Origin: Copromyces sp. CBS 386.78 | Taxonomy: Eukaryota; Ascomycota; Sordariomycetes; Sordariales; Sordariaceae | Assembly: GCA_030685235.1 (NCBI GenBank) | Contig: MU839115.1 | Location: forward strand, 1-64,000 | Length of the DNA stretch: 64,000 nucleotides | Direction of reading: 5' to 3' | In this document: one piece after another, positions 1 through 12,711 of the stretch | Numbering within the stretch: the first letter of the stretch is position 1 | How the letters are laid out: each line of letters opens with the position of its first letter | Translations under genes and position numbers: made by a program | Notes under the pieces: model-generated | Told to the model about the DNA's origin: nothing | Seen by the model: the letters and a program-made list of their open reading frames with translations, nothing else | Database searches by the model: none

Positions 1-99
1 ACATCTGTGGCCGCGCGAGGGTTAGGGATATGTGTGAGGGAAAAAGTGGATCACGGTCCGAGTAGAGTTTTCTGACGGTGCGAGTAGAGTCGCTCATAA

Positions 100-1860
100 G
101 TATATATATATAAATTCAACGTAAAAAAATTCTTTCTAAAATATAAAACTTATTTAATTATATAAAAAGATTAATAAGAACGTAATAGCGTACATAATAC
201 GTACGTAATTACCTTCGCAATCTACTCCTTATAAATTATAATAATTATTACGGCTTATTTCAATTTCGAATTTAAATAGTACAATACTATTAATACCTTC
301 GTTAACGCATATTTTAATAAATTTATTTATATACAAGCGCCCTAAGGATATAGACGGAAAAAAAAAATATTAAAGCTATTAAAAACTTTTTACGGTTTAC
401 GTAAATCCCTTTTATTATAGTAGAAGGAATTTACTAAAACCCTCTTAAAAACTAGCTTCTCAACTATCCCTATAGAACTATATATTTATATTTACCGTAG
501 CGTAATAGTCTTCTTCTACGTCGATAATATTATTATTACCTATAAGGGAGAATACTTTAATTTAATTAATTAAATTATCGCTACACTCAAGGACTACTAC
601 TAACTTACAAACGATTACAACCTTTAATAATTCTTTAATATTAAAATCCTTCGAAATAAATTAAAATAATTAATTTAATTATTTTAACAATAATATATTT
701 TAAAAATTATAGAGAGCCTCGTATAAAATAGGAAAACTCCTAATACCCCTATAATATAAAAAGAACTAATACCTTCTATAAAAATAGCCCCCTAATACCT
801 AATTAAGTGGTATTAAAAGGTTATTAGCGAACTTTTCTACTTAATAATTATTATTCGGCCAAATTTATCGTTTACAATTTCCCGGTTAATTTATTTCTTT
901 ACTAATTCTAATCCTTATTACTATTATATTACCGATTAATTTAAAGCCTTTATTAAAAGTACTACAAATTATACATTATAATTAGGGGGTAGGTATAATT
1001 TCGATATATTAATAGATTTATCCTTTACCAATAATATATTTAATTATAAGAATTTTTAAAGGTTCGTAATATAATTATTTAAAAGTACGGTAAATTAGCA
1101 AATTAATAAGTAAAATACAATTACGACTTCTACTATTAAAATAGAATTACTATCCCTCTCCTAAGGAATAAAAGAAAGTATATAAGTAAAGCGCCTCCTT
1201 TAAACTTTTATAGTAAAGTTTGAATTCGATATTATTTCCTTAAAATATAATAATAAATAAATAATCCGCCTTATTACGAAGGAGAACGCTAAACTCTAAA
1301 CTAAATTTAAATATATTAATATTTATAATTACTAATTTAGGGAAGGGTAATAGCGGGGTCTCTTCGAAATTTACTACGTACCTACTAAAAAAATAATCGC
1401 CCACAGTTTAACAAAAACGTTATTAATTAATAAATATAAGGAATTTATAAACTAATTAAATCTTTAAAATATTAAAATAGTAAAGGAAGAATTAAATAAA
1501 CCGTTACCTAAAGTAAAAGCGAGCTATTTAATTATAAGGATCTATAAGGAAAACTAGGAGGAATAAACTCTATCGAATAATAAAAAGGGAGGGAACAATA
1601 ATTACAAATATAAATTACCTACTTATATAATATAATAGAAATAACCTCTATAAAATAAGAAGGTCCTATATAATACATAATCTATATAAGGAGGAAAAAG
1701 GAGTAAAAATATTAATCCTAACAAAGTTCAAACCTACAATTTTTAGGGATAGTCTATAAGCTACTAATAATACTAATAAATATATTATAAAATATATTTA
1801 AATAATAAGAATAATCTAAAATTTAACCCCAACGCTCTAACTACTAAACTATAGGACCCG
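100..1860. repeat. RIP-degraded AT-rich repeat relic
   Basis: The stretch is extremely A+T rich with stop codons in all frames and no usable ORF. Between 121 and 1860 I can find only two TpG dinucleotides, near 808 and 1220, while TpA is everywhere and CpG is kept. This is the known signature of repeat-induced point mutation, which converts CpA to TpA in duplicated DNA of Neurospora and relatives. The original element cannot be named by eye; a retrotransposon is the usual source of such relics. The sharp return to ordinary composition near 1860-2090 marks the edge. Confidence 0.85.
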
Positions 1861-4800
1861 GGTTGTTATTGAAAATTAGCACCATCGACCTTCCTTATAA
1901 AGGGGAATTAATAGCGGGTAACGCCTTTGAAGGCGACCGCTAGGGGAGATACGAAAAAGGGACCAAGATTGTAAATAGCTTTATATACTAGCTTTCTAAG
2001 CACTCTACCCAGTGCAGCTAGGGGGGTATATTAGAAATAAGGATGCATAGGGGTAGTGCTTATATAATTTAGCGGGTCTAGTATATTACATTAACCAGAT
2101 TTTCTATAAGGGATTTCTAGGCACACAGAACTCAACACAATACACAGTCTTCTCCCTACTTCCAGAATACCGTGCTCATATTCTACATGAACCTGCAAGT
2201 GGAATCGACAGGGAAGGAAGCGGGGGTTTTGCGGGTGGACGACTCCAACGACCGGGGGTCCAGCAGGGATGGCCACCCGCGAAGCCGTCAAGGTCACTCG
2301 GCGACGTGATCTGTGCGCTGTTGGGGGCCTGCCGACGTCTGGCCAACCACAGGCCCCCGTACTGCGACTTTATCAGAAGAGCGACAACTCGACGGCCGAG
2401 ACGACACGCACAAACCAAAGCCACGAGGAGCAGGACTGTGGGGGTCAAGATAAGCGCATTTCCGGCCAGACTGGAACAACCTCTCCCTCACCATCGTTTT
2501 TAGTAGTAGACTCTGCCGGATGCTGGAATCTCTCCCATTCGACAGTGTCTATCTGCCTTTGCTTTTTTGATTTTCTCACACCTCGAACCACTTCACGGCA
2601 TTCCTCCCGTTCCTTTTGGGCCATATCGTATGATATGCCGTGAGCACAGACACACCACTGGGCTGGCTGGAAAAGAAAAGAAAAAAAAGGTACCAATATC
2701 GAATCGAATCTGCTGCAGGACAGTGACAAGTCGATGTGCCGGCGCGTCTGCGGCACAGCAATTCAGATATCTATAGAGAACTATCACCCACGGCCTCCCA
2801 GATATCGATAGCTGTGTCCCATCCCAAAAAGAGATCGACGACCTGTCTTCCCCCTTTGCAGCCAAAGAGACATCAGAGACACATCTCATCTCAGTCAAGA
2901 CAAGATACGCTCTGACACCTTTGACCGCCTGTCGCACGGCATCGCCATCGTCGTTGATTCAGGATTTCCCCCAAGGGGTCTTTGACGGCGTCGTACATCT
3001 TTTTCCCCTTCGGTTGGACTGCCGCACGAGACGGACGGTACACCACGTTATCAAGCCCCAGACCTATTGGGCATCTCAACCTTGTGAGTCGCACCAGGCG
3101 AGTATCGCGATAGCGGGTCTGAATGGTGTCAGGAAGCCCTTGAGCGCCCAACATGACCGCACATGGCAGAAGATGAGGGATCTACCTGGCCTGTAGCTCG
3201 GCTACAGATGACTGTCATCTTGGGTGCCTTGTTTGTTGTCGCTTCCCAGATAAAACCCAAGGACAAGGACACTTGCAGGACTAACACGCCGGCCGGCCGC
3301 CCCCTTCATGTCAGACTTGCGAGCGAATATGTGCTGATGCGGCGGGTTGTGATGCTGCGCAACCACATCGATCAACTGTCTTGACGCTTGACAAGGCTTT
3401 ACCTGGGCCATAGGGTGGCCAGCGCAGGAACCGACCAATGAATTTTTTATCTCGGAGCTCGTGTGTGTGAGGAACAACATGAACATGGCAAGCCAAAGCC
3501 CGCAACACCATACAACCACACACGGGATAGGAAATCTCGCTGCTGTACTGTGACTACAACTACGACTGCGACACTCGGCTGATACCCACACATCATGCCA
3601 TGAATGGACGGCCACACGGCCTCTTTGTGTCGTAGGTATATGCATATCAGAGCTTGATATATATTAACAGAGTGCTACCTCACCAGCAGCAACCACAGGA
3701 GATCAAAGCTCTCAATCAACCTTGATAAACCTCCCACGACCGACACGGACGAGATCGCCTTCGTTTCCGCTGCAGTGTATCTTGGGCGCTTTTTCATTTG
3801 CATGGATGCCCCAGAATAGGCGTTTCTGGAAGACGGGACTTCCCAAAGAGGGATCTTTCTGATATTGTCCACGGATATGGACATTCCGGTTTGGTTGATG
3901 AATTGCAGACCTCCAAGGTAGAAGACTGCCTGACTGCCTACACCATTTCTCTATCTGGCCTACCTAGCATTCAGCATTACACCATCCACCACCCAAAACA
4001 TCTCACCGGCAACACCGGTCAGACGCCATACCAAACCCTTGGTAATTCAGCACAGCCCAGATATCGCCACCAACAACAACACCCTTCCATCTCTCGCCTA
4101 CCGTTTCAATTCTGTTACTCACACGTTTTCTTTCACGACCCTCAAAGCCTTGGGAGAACTCCTGATGTGCACCATGACGGGAGGAATGAGCTTAAAAAAA
4201 ACTACTGTCGAAAGTGACATTATTGTTGCTAGAACTAACACCCTATTAGGTAATTAGCGAGTAATAGTGTTGCACTGTCCGATTTTCCCTTGTGCGAATT
4301 TCTTGAACCTTCTGATGTCAACGTGGGGGACAGACCGATTTGAACAGGAGATTCACGCTCATGACAACCTCCCTCCGTTCGGCCCAGGTTCGGCGGACAA
4401 TATTTTTCGTGAAGGAAAAAAAATCAAAAATCGCAAATTTTGGGTTTGATGATGATGCTCTCCTTCTCTTGGAAAGAATATTACGAACTGATAAAACCGG
4501 GAAGAAACAACCCGTGAACAACTTCATGCGATGTCTGCTCAGACGGCATGAAACACAACCTGTCCCGAATCCTTCCCTTCCACTCCAAACAATTCCTTCA
4601 TGCTTCCAAGCTTCCAAACCCGCAAACCTGCAAACTTCCACATGCCTCGAAAGAAAGAAAGAAAGAAAAAACGTGAAAATCACACGAAGGGTAAAAAGAG
4701 AGAAAAAAGAAGAAAAGAAAAAAAGGGGGATTTTTGTTCATCGGCTTGCTTGGCTCGCTTGGCTGCCGCCAACCCCCAACTTTTCCAACTCCCCAGTGCT

Positions 4801-7800
4801 CCCCAAGAAAACAAAAGGAAGGCTTACCTAAAGCTCGTGTAACGACATCATTCCGCCCAGGGTTCTTGACGGTCCAGCAGGGGGTTTCCATTTGTGTAGA
4901 TATCGAAATTGTCGCCGTTGGACACTACCCTACAAACACTCCCCCGCGTTGGCAGACACGAAAACATCGTCCGTCCGTGCAGTTGAAGCTCGTTTCGTCC
5001 ATGATCTACACCACGCCTTGTGCCAATGTGTAGACTACACTACCTGACTACAGAAAATGCTGCCGCGTACAAATGTAGTTGAGGATAGCTGCACGAGAGA
5101 ATGGTAGGCTGAGCCTACTAGTTTCTAGGGCTCTGTCGTGTTAATTCAGCAAGTTCAGTTGATAGATATGTGATCATAAAAATGGCCGATCGATCGAATA
5201 GGTAGATGGATAATGGATACTTGGGAATGCGTGGAATAGGAAGAGGGTGTAATGGTCGAGACACTGCCTGACTGCTTTACTTTGAAACTGCATAAACAAG
5301 TAGGTGTTCAGCGGACCGGGAGATGGGAAAATGATATATCTAGGTAGAAATGGATTAGATAACCGCCAAAGGAGCTTCGTTCGTTGATGACACTCTTTTA
5401 GTGCGGTTCATAGTTGTTGCTTTCCTTTGACCTCGGTCTGTCTCTGTGTTATAGTCCTCCCTCATGCCAGGCTTACAATTTCTGAACCTGCCAACAGGAG
5501 AAACACTACCTTGGGATTGAGGGTACTCCACGAACAAAGAGCATGTATAAGGCGAGAAAAGATGGTCCGGAGGATTGAAAACAGAAACAAGCCATGTGCA
5601 TGGTCCCTGATCATCATTTTCCTATACTCCCTACCCATCCTTCTATACCTACTACTAGGGATCCAAAACGGGAAATGAATCCCGAATGCATCGACGGAGT
5701 GTCTCTGTAGGTGAGATCCAACGCAGCCACATTATCTCCATACAGACCGACCAAGCATCACCTTCTCTCCATGCTGTATCTAAACAGCCAGGACCATCCC
5801 TTCTCTTGGTTCTTCCTTCATGTCGCCAGAGCAACTTCAGAGAGAGAGGCTACTGTCCAATCGGAACCAAATCCTTATTCAACAAGGCCACTTATCATAT
5901 ATAACATTCTCTGGTTCAATGTCTCAGATAACCAACTGCACTGCCTGTGAGTCCGTAACCACTGATCACCGACCAGTTGTTTGTATTGTGTGGACGGGGA
6001 GGCCGTCGGCAGACCAGATCCCAGCGCCGTAGACAAGAGTGACAGGTTATAGTATGGTATGCTGTAACATATGAAACAGAAACTGGGCAAGAGATTGTTA
6101 TTTTGTTTGTGAGTGGATGTGAAAGAGTGTGTGATTTGGCGTGCTGTAGTAAGGTATGGTACGCATTCCATACCATGGACGTGAACAACTCGGTGAAAAG
6201 TGCCCGATTGATAACAAGTATCATAACTCGAAAGACCGGTGAGTAGTACAGACGTGAAGACGAATTTGGCAGGGAATATGGCGTTGTAGGATGAAACTTG
6301 CATGGAAGATGGCGAGATGTCGGGTTCCTTGGATCGATAGGTAGGTAGAGGTATTCGGTCAATGATTGTAGCTAGAGTACCTGGTACCCCCTCGAGATCC
6401 AAAAACTTCATGATCTCTTTTATCTTTTTCATTCCTTGAGGACATTCAGGAGGTACCCAAGCAGCCAGTGTGTTGAACAAGCAACGAAGCCAGGCTTTAT
6501 TCATCTCAACCGGCTTCAAACTCTGCACGACGGGGGAGGACAGAAAATATGTAAGACAGCTCTCTTGTAGCCACACTGGCAATATGTATCCTAGATGACG
6601 GGAAGACCCGTTGACGTTCGCTGGATCCCAAAGTATTAAAGTTGTCGTCGGCGTACTTGCCCCTTCTGGTTGATACCCTTTCCCGAAAGCATCATCTATC
6701 AACCTGCCAACCTTCAGTGTCTCCGGCCGCCCGAGTGCTCAACACCATTCGAATTCAAGTGCAACGATATCCCGCGAGATATGGCGTCTTGCCCGTTGCT
6801 TTTTCGTCGATATGCATCCGAAAAGGGATTTGTTCGTCAGCGCCAAGGGGATCCAGATTCAGATTCCAACGCCCGGTATATAGGTACACACACACGCTGC
6901 TGGCTGCATGTCGTCCGTAACGTGGGTACCTATCGGGGGACATGATGAGAGATATCGTGATCTTGTACATACTTCCCATGTCATGTCTCGCATTTTCTGA
7001 GGTTTGATATGATATCCATTCCACCGGCGGCGGGGAGATAGACATTATCGAGCGTGGGGTTCGGCTCGCCTCGAGCCTTGTCATCTATCACAGCAAGGGT
7101 CTGGAGATGGGGAAGTGTTTGCCTGGGACTGTAAAGTTTGAAAACTCTCTTATCACCATCAAAAACATTCGAGTCCCATTCGTGTGAATTGTGTAAGAGT
7201 CCAGTTTCTTTGCAACGTGGCTAGCAGGTGCTGGAATCCTGTTGATTCAGAAGGACGGGTGTGAGTGAGGGGTCCTCTTCCTGTGTGTGCAACTGACAAG
7301 TACAGTATCACTACACCACGGCCAACCAAACGCTGCCTTATGTAGCGCTTGTCGCGCGTTTTGGGGCAGCCGCAATATCGAAAGCGGGTATGTAGAGATA
7401 ACTAGAAGTGAGAGATAAAGAGAGCCAGCCGTCGAGAAGGAAGATCAACAAGGAATGAGGAAGTAATGCCTTATCTGGTTGGTATCTGTTTTGGGGTTCC
7501 ATTATATCCCGGACCCAAGGCCTTTCGCGAATGAAACCCGCTTGTCTTGAATCCTATCAGTGGCATGTGCCGCATCAGCCGTCCAGGAAACAATGTTGGG
7601 CGCCAAAGCGGCAAAGGCGTGATTCCGATGTTTGTGATGCAATGTGTTGACAGTGTTTGGATTTTCTGACTTGATGGATCAAGGGTCGAAAGCCAACGTT
7701 GTTGATGGAGATCGATGCCGAGCATACCTCTATGATGGTGTCGACCATCTGGACGCCACGACCTTTCCACGTGCTCAAGAATAGACCTTACGTGAAGCAA

Positions 7801-8224
7801 TGGATCACATAGCTAGATTATGAAATCAAAATGACAACTAACTACTGCCGAAGCTGAAAAGCATCATCGAGGTGTACACGATATGTAAAGAGAAAGAAGG
7901 AAAGGTGAAGACAGCCGAGACCTGTGAGCGATTGACGTCTTCCACTTACAGCCCTACGTTATCGATAAGAGCCAAGTAGATAAGATAACAAACAAAAAGA
8001 CCCGACGGGATGCCCGTGGGGTTTACGGTCCGTGCGAATGGAAACGCTCGGTCATCGCCGGCTAGCTTTCCGCGAACGCGCCCGAACTTTTGCGACAGGA
8101 CGACGGGGACTCTTGAATCGAAGAAACCTCCAGCCTGCCTTGCGCCCAATCGGATTTCACTAGTCCTCTCGATAATTCATCCATCTCGGGAACCCGTTCC
8201 TCCCCCCCAAAAAAGCCCCTCACA
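1861..8224. other. Gene-poor flank next to the RIP relic
   Basis: Composition is normal for the genome from about 2090, but no ORF here looks conserved or joins to others through splice signals. 1861-2090 may be the less mutated edge of the relic. A purine-rich GAAA-type simple repeat lies at about 4648-4735. The longest open frame is on the minus strand at 5875-6702 and is listed separately. The last few hundred bases before 8225 should hold the promoter and leader of the next gene. Confidence 0.5.
5875..6702 (-). other. Long open frame, possible orphan exon
   Basis: A 275-codon frame is open on the minus strand. It starts at a TTG, so it would need an upstream exon or the first internal ATG near residue 68. 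The first 110 codons have a fairly protein-like composition (Trp, Leu, Lys, Glu mixed), while the remainder is Ser/Tyr/Thr rich and looks like chance. I recognise no domain. It may be a lineage-specific gene, part of one, or simply a chance frame in low-stop DNA; chance is the safer reading. Confidence 0.2.
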
Positions 8225-8875
8225 ATGGCCTCCCAACAACCACCATCAGAAACGCCCGCCTCGGCGGCGATAACGACAAGTCCCACAGAGGTCCCCGAGA
8301 TCATCATCCCCTCAGCTGAGAACCATTACGGCACGCCCAACCTCCTCCACAACTCCGCCATCATCGTCTCTGTCCTGGCCCCCATCGCCCTCCTGCTCCC
8401 CGGTCGCGGACGCGGCAAGTTCTCCGTGCAGAACGCCATCCTCTCCTCGGGCACCTTCTGGGGCTTCAACCAGCTCTCGTTCGACTACACCGGGAAATCC
8501 ATCTACCAGCGGTCCAACGAGAAGTGGGCCGGCATCTTGTCCACGGGCGACGCGCTGCCGGAGCAGGCCAAGAAGAACAAGGCTTTGATCGAGGCAGAGA
8601 GGGCGAGGAGGAAGCTGGCGCAGGAGCAAGCGGATCAAAAGGCGGAGCTGGAGAAAAACGGGGGTGTGTTGACCAAGATTTGGATGGGTGACGAGAAGGA
8701 AGGGTGGAAGGAGAAGAGGCTGGAGGAGGAGAAGAAGGCGCTGGAGAGTGGAAAGGGATATGGAAGTCTGATTATGGATCAGATTTGGGAGGTTTGGAAT
8801 CAGGAGGGGAAGGGTGGGAAGAAGGAGGAGAAGGATGGAAAGAAGAGTGGTGATGATACCCCGAAGAAGGAATAG
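8225..8875 (+). CDS. Small fungal membrane protein, 216 aa
   Basis: Single exon, ATG at 8225, TAG at 8873. A short polar N-terminus is followed by one clear hydrophobic segment at about residues 42-60 and perhaps a second weak one near 75-85. Residues 105-216 are strongly charged, rich in Lys, Glu and Ala, and probably form a coiled coil ending in a basic tail. Filamentous-fungal homologues are, as I recall, often labelled rhomboid family membrane protein, but I see neither the GxSG serine motif nor the catalytic His, so protease activity is not supported. An organelle membrane location is possible but unproven. The next gene converges on it from the right. Function unknown; that the frame is a real gene is well supported by its codon use and composition. 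Confidence 0.8.
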   Translation: MASQQPPSETPASAAITTSPTEVPEIIIPSAENHYGTPNLLHNSAIIVSVLAPIALLLPGRGRGKFSVQNAILSSGTFWGFNQLSFDYTGKSIYQRSNEKWAGILSTGDALPEQAKKNKALIEAERARRKLAQEQADQKAELEKNGGVLTKIWMGDEKEGWKEKRLEEEKKALESGKGYGSLIMDQIWEVWNQEGKGGKKEEKDGKKSGDDTPKKE

Positions 8876-9464
8876 GTGGAGCAGAAGGAGGACGAGGATG
8901 GTGTTTGCGTATTGAGATAGGAGCCTCCTGGACCCAAGGGAATGAGCACAGGACATGGATGAGCAATGATCACTGCATCCTACATTCGACGATCGACAAA
9001 TTGTTGTCGTCGAGCATGCCTTGACATGACAGAGAGGACGTCTCACTGTACGATACTGGCCAAAAAGAAAGCGGTGGAGGTTAAAAGTAGGGGGATTGGG
9101 CGTATTTGTCGGGCCGCGTGAGACTGATTACTTCTCATTTCTCTCTCAAGACACACGAAGAGGACGAGAGAAGTGGAAAACAATCATATGTACAATTTAG
9201 TGATATCTCATGTAAGAAGAGTCAACATAAAGCTGACGATGTGATGGGACGCTTGAGTATATGCGACGACATGTTGTTCGGCCACCAATACCACTGAATA
9301 CACAACACACTCGAGTGCAACCCGTAAACAGTTCGTTGACAAGCAGCATCTAGGTAGACATCTCTAACCACCAACGCCCCCATCCGGTTCGACAGCAATC
9401 CTCATCTCCATCCAGCTCGCTCATTCACAAAATCCCAGCCGGGTTTGTTTTTGCGTCCAGTTTG
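8876..9464. other. Convergent intergenic region
   Basis: The region lies between the 3' ends of two converging genes. It should hold both terminators and poly(A) sites. I see no ORF worth reporting. Confidence 0.6.
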
Positions 9465-11039
9465 TTAGTTATTCCTCCCCTTCCTATCAAAGGTATAAGG
9501 CGCCTTCTTCACCTTCCGATCCTTCTTCCTCCTTTCCCGGCTCTGTTCCGCGAGAATCCTCTCACGCATCCACGCCTCGCATTGGGCATCGATCTTCGGG
9601 TGCGGTTTTGTGTCGCCGACTGGGATACCCGCCTTGATCTGCAGCTTCTCCTTGAACCGCATTAGGAGCTTCAGCCGCCGCCGCTCTTTTTTAGTCGGCT
9701 TCACCTTCTTCTTACTGCCGCCGTTTCGCCTGTCGGCATCGTCACCACCATCATCGTCGTCCATTTCGTCTTCGTCCTCTTTCCATTCATCCTCCTCATC
9801 CGGGTTCTCGGCGGCCGTTTCTTTTGGTGAGTCGTTGTGCTGTTGAGGGTCTGCTGGCGTCTGGACGGCGTTTTGTTGTGCTGGTGCTGGAACCTCCCGC
9901 CGAGGCAATGCTGTCGTGTTGTTCCTTGGTTGGGCTACGTGTTCTGAAACCTCCGATTGCCCTTCGTTGATGACTGCCCTCGCATTCCTCGAGACCGGTG
10001 ACTCTTGTTGCTGTTGTGGCGTGAACGAGACCTCTTCAGCGACTGGTTCTTCCGACACACTATCCACTGGTGATTGAGAAATCTCTGTGGTGTTGTTGGT
10101 GGAAGCATGTTGAGCCCTCAAATCGTTCATTCTTGCCTCCCTGAGTACCTCCTTTGCTGCCTTGACCTTCTCGAACCTTTCCTTCGCCCTGCTTTCCGTT
10201 ACTCCCTGTCTGTCGATCTCCTGCTTATTTTCCTTCTCGATCTGCTCCATCTCGTGCTTCTTCTCATGCTCAATCTGCTCAAATTCGTGCTCCCAAGCCT
10301 TCTCGGCGGCCTGCGATGCCATGAAAATCCTTGCTTCCTTGGCCTGACGTCTGGCATCTCTTTTCAGCGCTCTGACGGCCCGTGAGTCCTTTATCTGTCC
10401 AAACCGAGCGTCCTTCTCCTTCATCTCCTGCCAGCGCGCAATGGCTTCCTGGGCAGTGCGGGGTGTAAGTTCTGATTTTTCGGGGTCGGTGGCGGATGTG
10501 ATATCGGGACGTCCAGCGGCGTGTCGCATTCTTGTTTCCTGTTCTAGGATGGCGATGTTGCGGGCGATCTTTCGTTCTCTTCTAGCCTCTATTTTGCTCG
10601 AGGCCTTGCTACGTGCGATATTTTCCTCTCTCTTCTTGAGCCATGGTTTCTTGGGCTTTTCTTCTTGCTCAGGCTTTTCCTGCTTTGGTGAGAGTATCCT
10701 CGAAAGCTCATCTTCCTCGTCATCGAAATCGGTGCTCTTGGTCGAGCGAGCTTCTTTGGTCTGCTTGGAGCGATTGCGCTTCACTTGGGCTTTGGGCTTC
10801 CCCTCTTTGGTCTGCTTAGAGGATTCGCCATTTCCTGGGCTGCTGGGTTTCCTGATCTGATCGTTGAAGAACTCCTCAAGGGAGTTCCATTCGCGGGATT
10901 GTTCATCAGAATAAAACCTTGGGCAAGAAAGTGGTTGGTGTGGTGAGACGTGTGGTCGAAAGGCGATGTGAGGTGATGGTCTAGCCCATAGTGAGAGTCG
11001 GCCGTTGAAGGCGCCCTTTAAGGCGCGGATTGTTGACAT
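9465..11039 (-). CDS. Basic, coiled-coil, probably mitochondrial protein, 524 aa
   Basis: Single exon. The first ATG is at 11039; the frame stays open four codons further up only through a GTG, so I start at the ATG. The N-terminus is rich in Arg, Ser and Leu, lacks acids, and reaches an RFYS motif near residue 39, a typical matrix-targeting pre-sequence with its cleavage site. The rest is highly charged: Lys/Glu helices at about 60-330 likely to be coiled coil, a Gln/Ser/Pro linker, a run of acidic residues at about 420-440, then a Lys/Arg-rich conserved-looking C-terminus. I do not recognise a named family. The composition would suit an RNA- or ribosome-associated mitochondrial factor, but that is inference from charge alone. 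It converges with the 8225 gene and diverges from the rhomboid gene to its right. Confidence 0.8.
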   Translation of the reverse strand: MSTIRALKGAFNGRLSLWARPSPHIAFRPHVSPHQPLSCPRFYSDEQSREWNSLEEFFNDQIRKPSSPGNGESSKQTKEGKPKAQVKRNRSKQTKEARSTKSTDFDDEEDELSRILSPKQEKPEQEEKPKKPWLKKREENIARSKASSKIEARRERKIARNIAILEQETRMRHAAGRPDITSATDPEKSELTPRTAQEAIARWQEMKEKDARFGQIKDSRAVRALKRDARRQAKEARIFMASQAAEKAWEHEFEQIEHEKKHEMEQIEKENKQEIDRQGVTESRAKERFEKVKAAKEVLREARMNDLRAQHASTNNTTEISQSPVDSVSEEPVAEEVSFTPQQQQESPVSRNARAVINEGQSEVSEHVAQPRNNTTALPRREVPAPAQQNAVQTPADPQQHNDSPKETAAENPDEEDEWKEDEDEMDDDDGGDDADRRNGGSKKKVKPTKKERRRLKLLMRFKEKLQIKAGIPVGDTKPHPKIDAQCEAWMRERILAEQSRERRKKDRKVKKAPYTFDRKGRNN

Positions 11040-12711
11040 TAGGCCAACCACAGCCGTTTCGGTGACCGTGGTATATAATTGGGTCGGTACAAGGTATAAA
11101 GGTTTCTCAAAAGGCCGGGTTGGTCTTGCTCTGCGAAGTTATTAGGTGAAGAGACGGAGGGGTTGTTGAAGTCGGCTTTAGCCCAGTGGAGAAGAGAAAA
11201 CGAAGTTATCGATAGCGGGAGTGGGGCACTGTTGTATGAGCATCTTGTACGCTTCATTTACTATTAGTACAATGCACTTTACTCCTTTTGACTGACCCAG
11301 TTAATTCGGTTCCAGACCCGTTCCGTTGCAGGCAGTTCGTCCATTGTGGATCCTGAACTGTGCCATAAACCAGGAATCAACAAACGACCCTTCAGATCCC
11401 GTCCTTGAGTGTGGCTTTGAAAGCGACGAGTTGCACATTGCCCTTTTTGAGTGTTCCAGCCCATGATGATTGTCCGTTGATCTGCATGCCGCCCGGTGCC
11501 ACGCGCATGCACTGCCATGTCCTGATGAGCTTACGAGTGGCCGTGGAAGACATGAATGGAAGACCATCAAGTGACACCAATCCTCAGCTCTTCAACTGCT
11601 CGCTCGTGTTCTGGACCCTGACACATTCGTCATCGTTCTTGGACACTATTCTTTTTTTAACTGCACTTGTTCCCTTGACCGGCACCATTCAAGGCTTCAA
11701 CTGTCTTCATCATCACCTTCTCTTCTGAATCCGAATCTGTTGTTCTCAACTCCTCGACCGGTGCTCGACCGCATTCAACAGGTGCTCGATCCACTGCGCC
11801 GTCCGTTGAGCCTTAGTGGTACACCCACATTGCGTACCATTCTGCATTGCGGCTTGGGATTGATTAAATCGGCAGTCGCCGTTCCGAAACAAACGCACTG
11901 CCGTCATCTTGCATTCCACCATCTCGAACATGGTAAACAACCTCCTCCAACGCCGCCAGAATCTTTAAGCCCGGAAGGATTGTTGTTGGGTCCATCGCAA
12001 AAGTGGTTCGTCCAACATCCATCTACCACAACCTATCGAACTCTTTACAATCCGCGTCCAAGCGCTCCCTCCCTTGTGCCTGATCTGGCCGTTGAGGTTG
12101 AAACCATACGAGCCCGCGGAACCTGGATCCCGAGACCCCGACCCAACCGCAGTCCCATTCAGCGCTGCGTGCCTGCAGTAGCAGTGGACTAGAAGGACCA
12201 ACTAGCGAACAAATACCTGGAAACGACGCTGAAGAAAGGGGTCCGGGGCAGCATCGGCGGGGATCCCCTTGCCTCTAGCTCTACAGCTAAACAAGTCCAA
12301 GCCGAACTGGGTAACTGCCAAACACGCCCACTCTCCACCAGCCTCACCTCGTCCGAGTTTACTAATTTCAAGCTCTACCTTGCCAGCACTTCTTCGGATT
12401 TCCTCTGTCTCTCCACCTCTTGGTCGCCAGTCGCTCGTTCATCATCAAACCTCGCTTCGATATTTTTGCTTCTACGCCTTGCGCCGCCAAGGAGCTTCCG
12501 CCGTTTGCTTCTTCGAAACCGATCCGCGACACATCCGTTTTCACACTTTCTGGGGATGCCATCAATCTCTCCGTCTGCGGGTTGGACAAGTTGAATTAGA
12601 CGAACGTCGAAACGTCTGCCCTGCAACGTCCCGCATACGTCTTGCGCAGGCTGAACCGACGACGACACTTCCTACTACAGACAAGGGCGACGACGCCACC
12701 GTCAGACAAAC
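11040..12711. other. Intergenic region with minus-strand coding-like fragments
   Basis: The region is shared upstream space of the 524-aa gene (-) and the rhomboid gene (+). At about 11280-12200 the minus strand has several short frames of 60-90 codons that read more like protein than the rest of the spacer (regular Trp, Cys, Gly and Lys placement), yet they lie in different frames and I could not join them with convincing splice sites. This may be a decayed or many-intron small gene, or chance. The last 500 bases before 12712 are rich in CT and TCG, as expected of a leader. Confidence 0.35.

Noticed and set aside
1..60. TTAGGG near the window start as a sign of a telomere
   Set aside because: There is a single hexamer only, with no array; AT-rich relic DNA follows.
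1820..1865. Minus-strand stretch resembling the A box of a tRNA (TAGTTTAGTAGTTAGAGCG)
   Set aside because: No B box at the right distance and no cloverleaf; it sits at the end of a RIP relic, so at best it is a mutated tRNA-like fragment.
8312..9046. 244-codon minus-strand frame over the 216-aa gene
   Set aside because: Leu-rich antisense shadow of a Glu/Lys-rich coding region.
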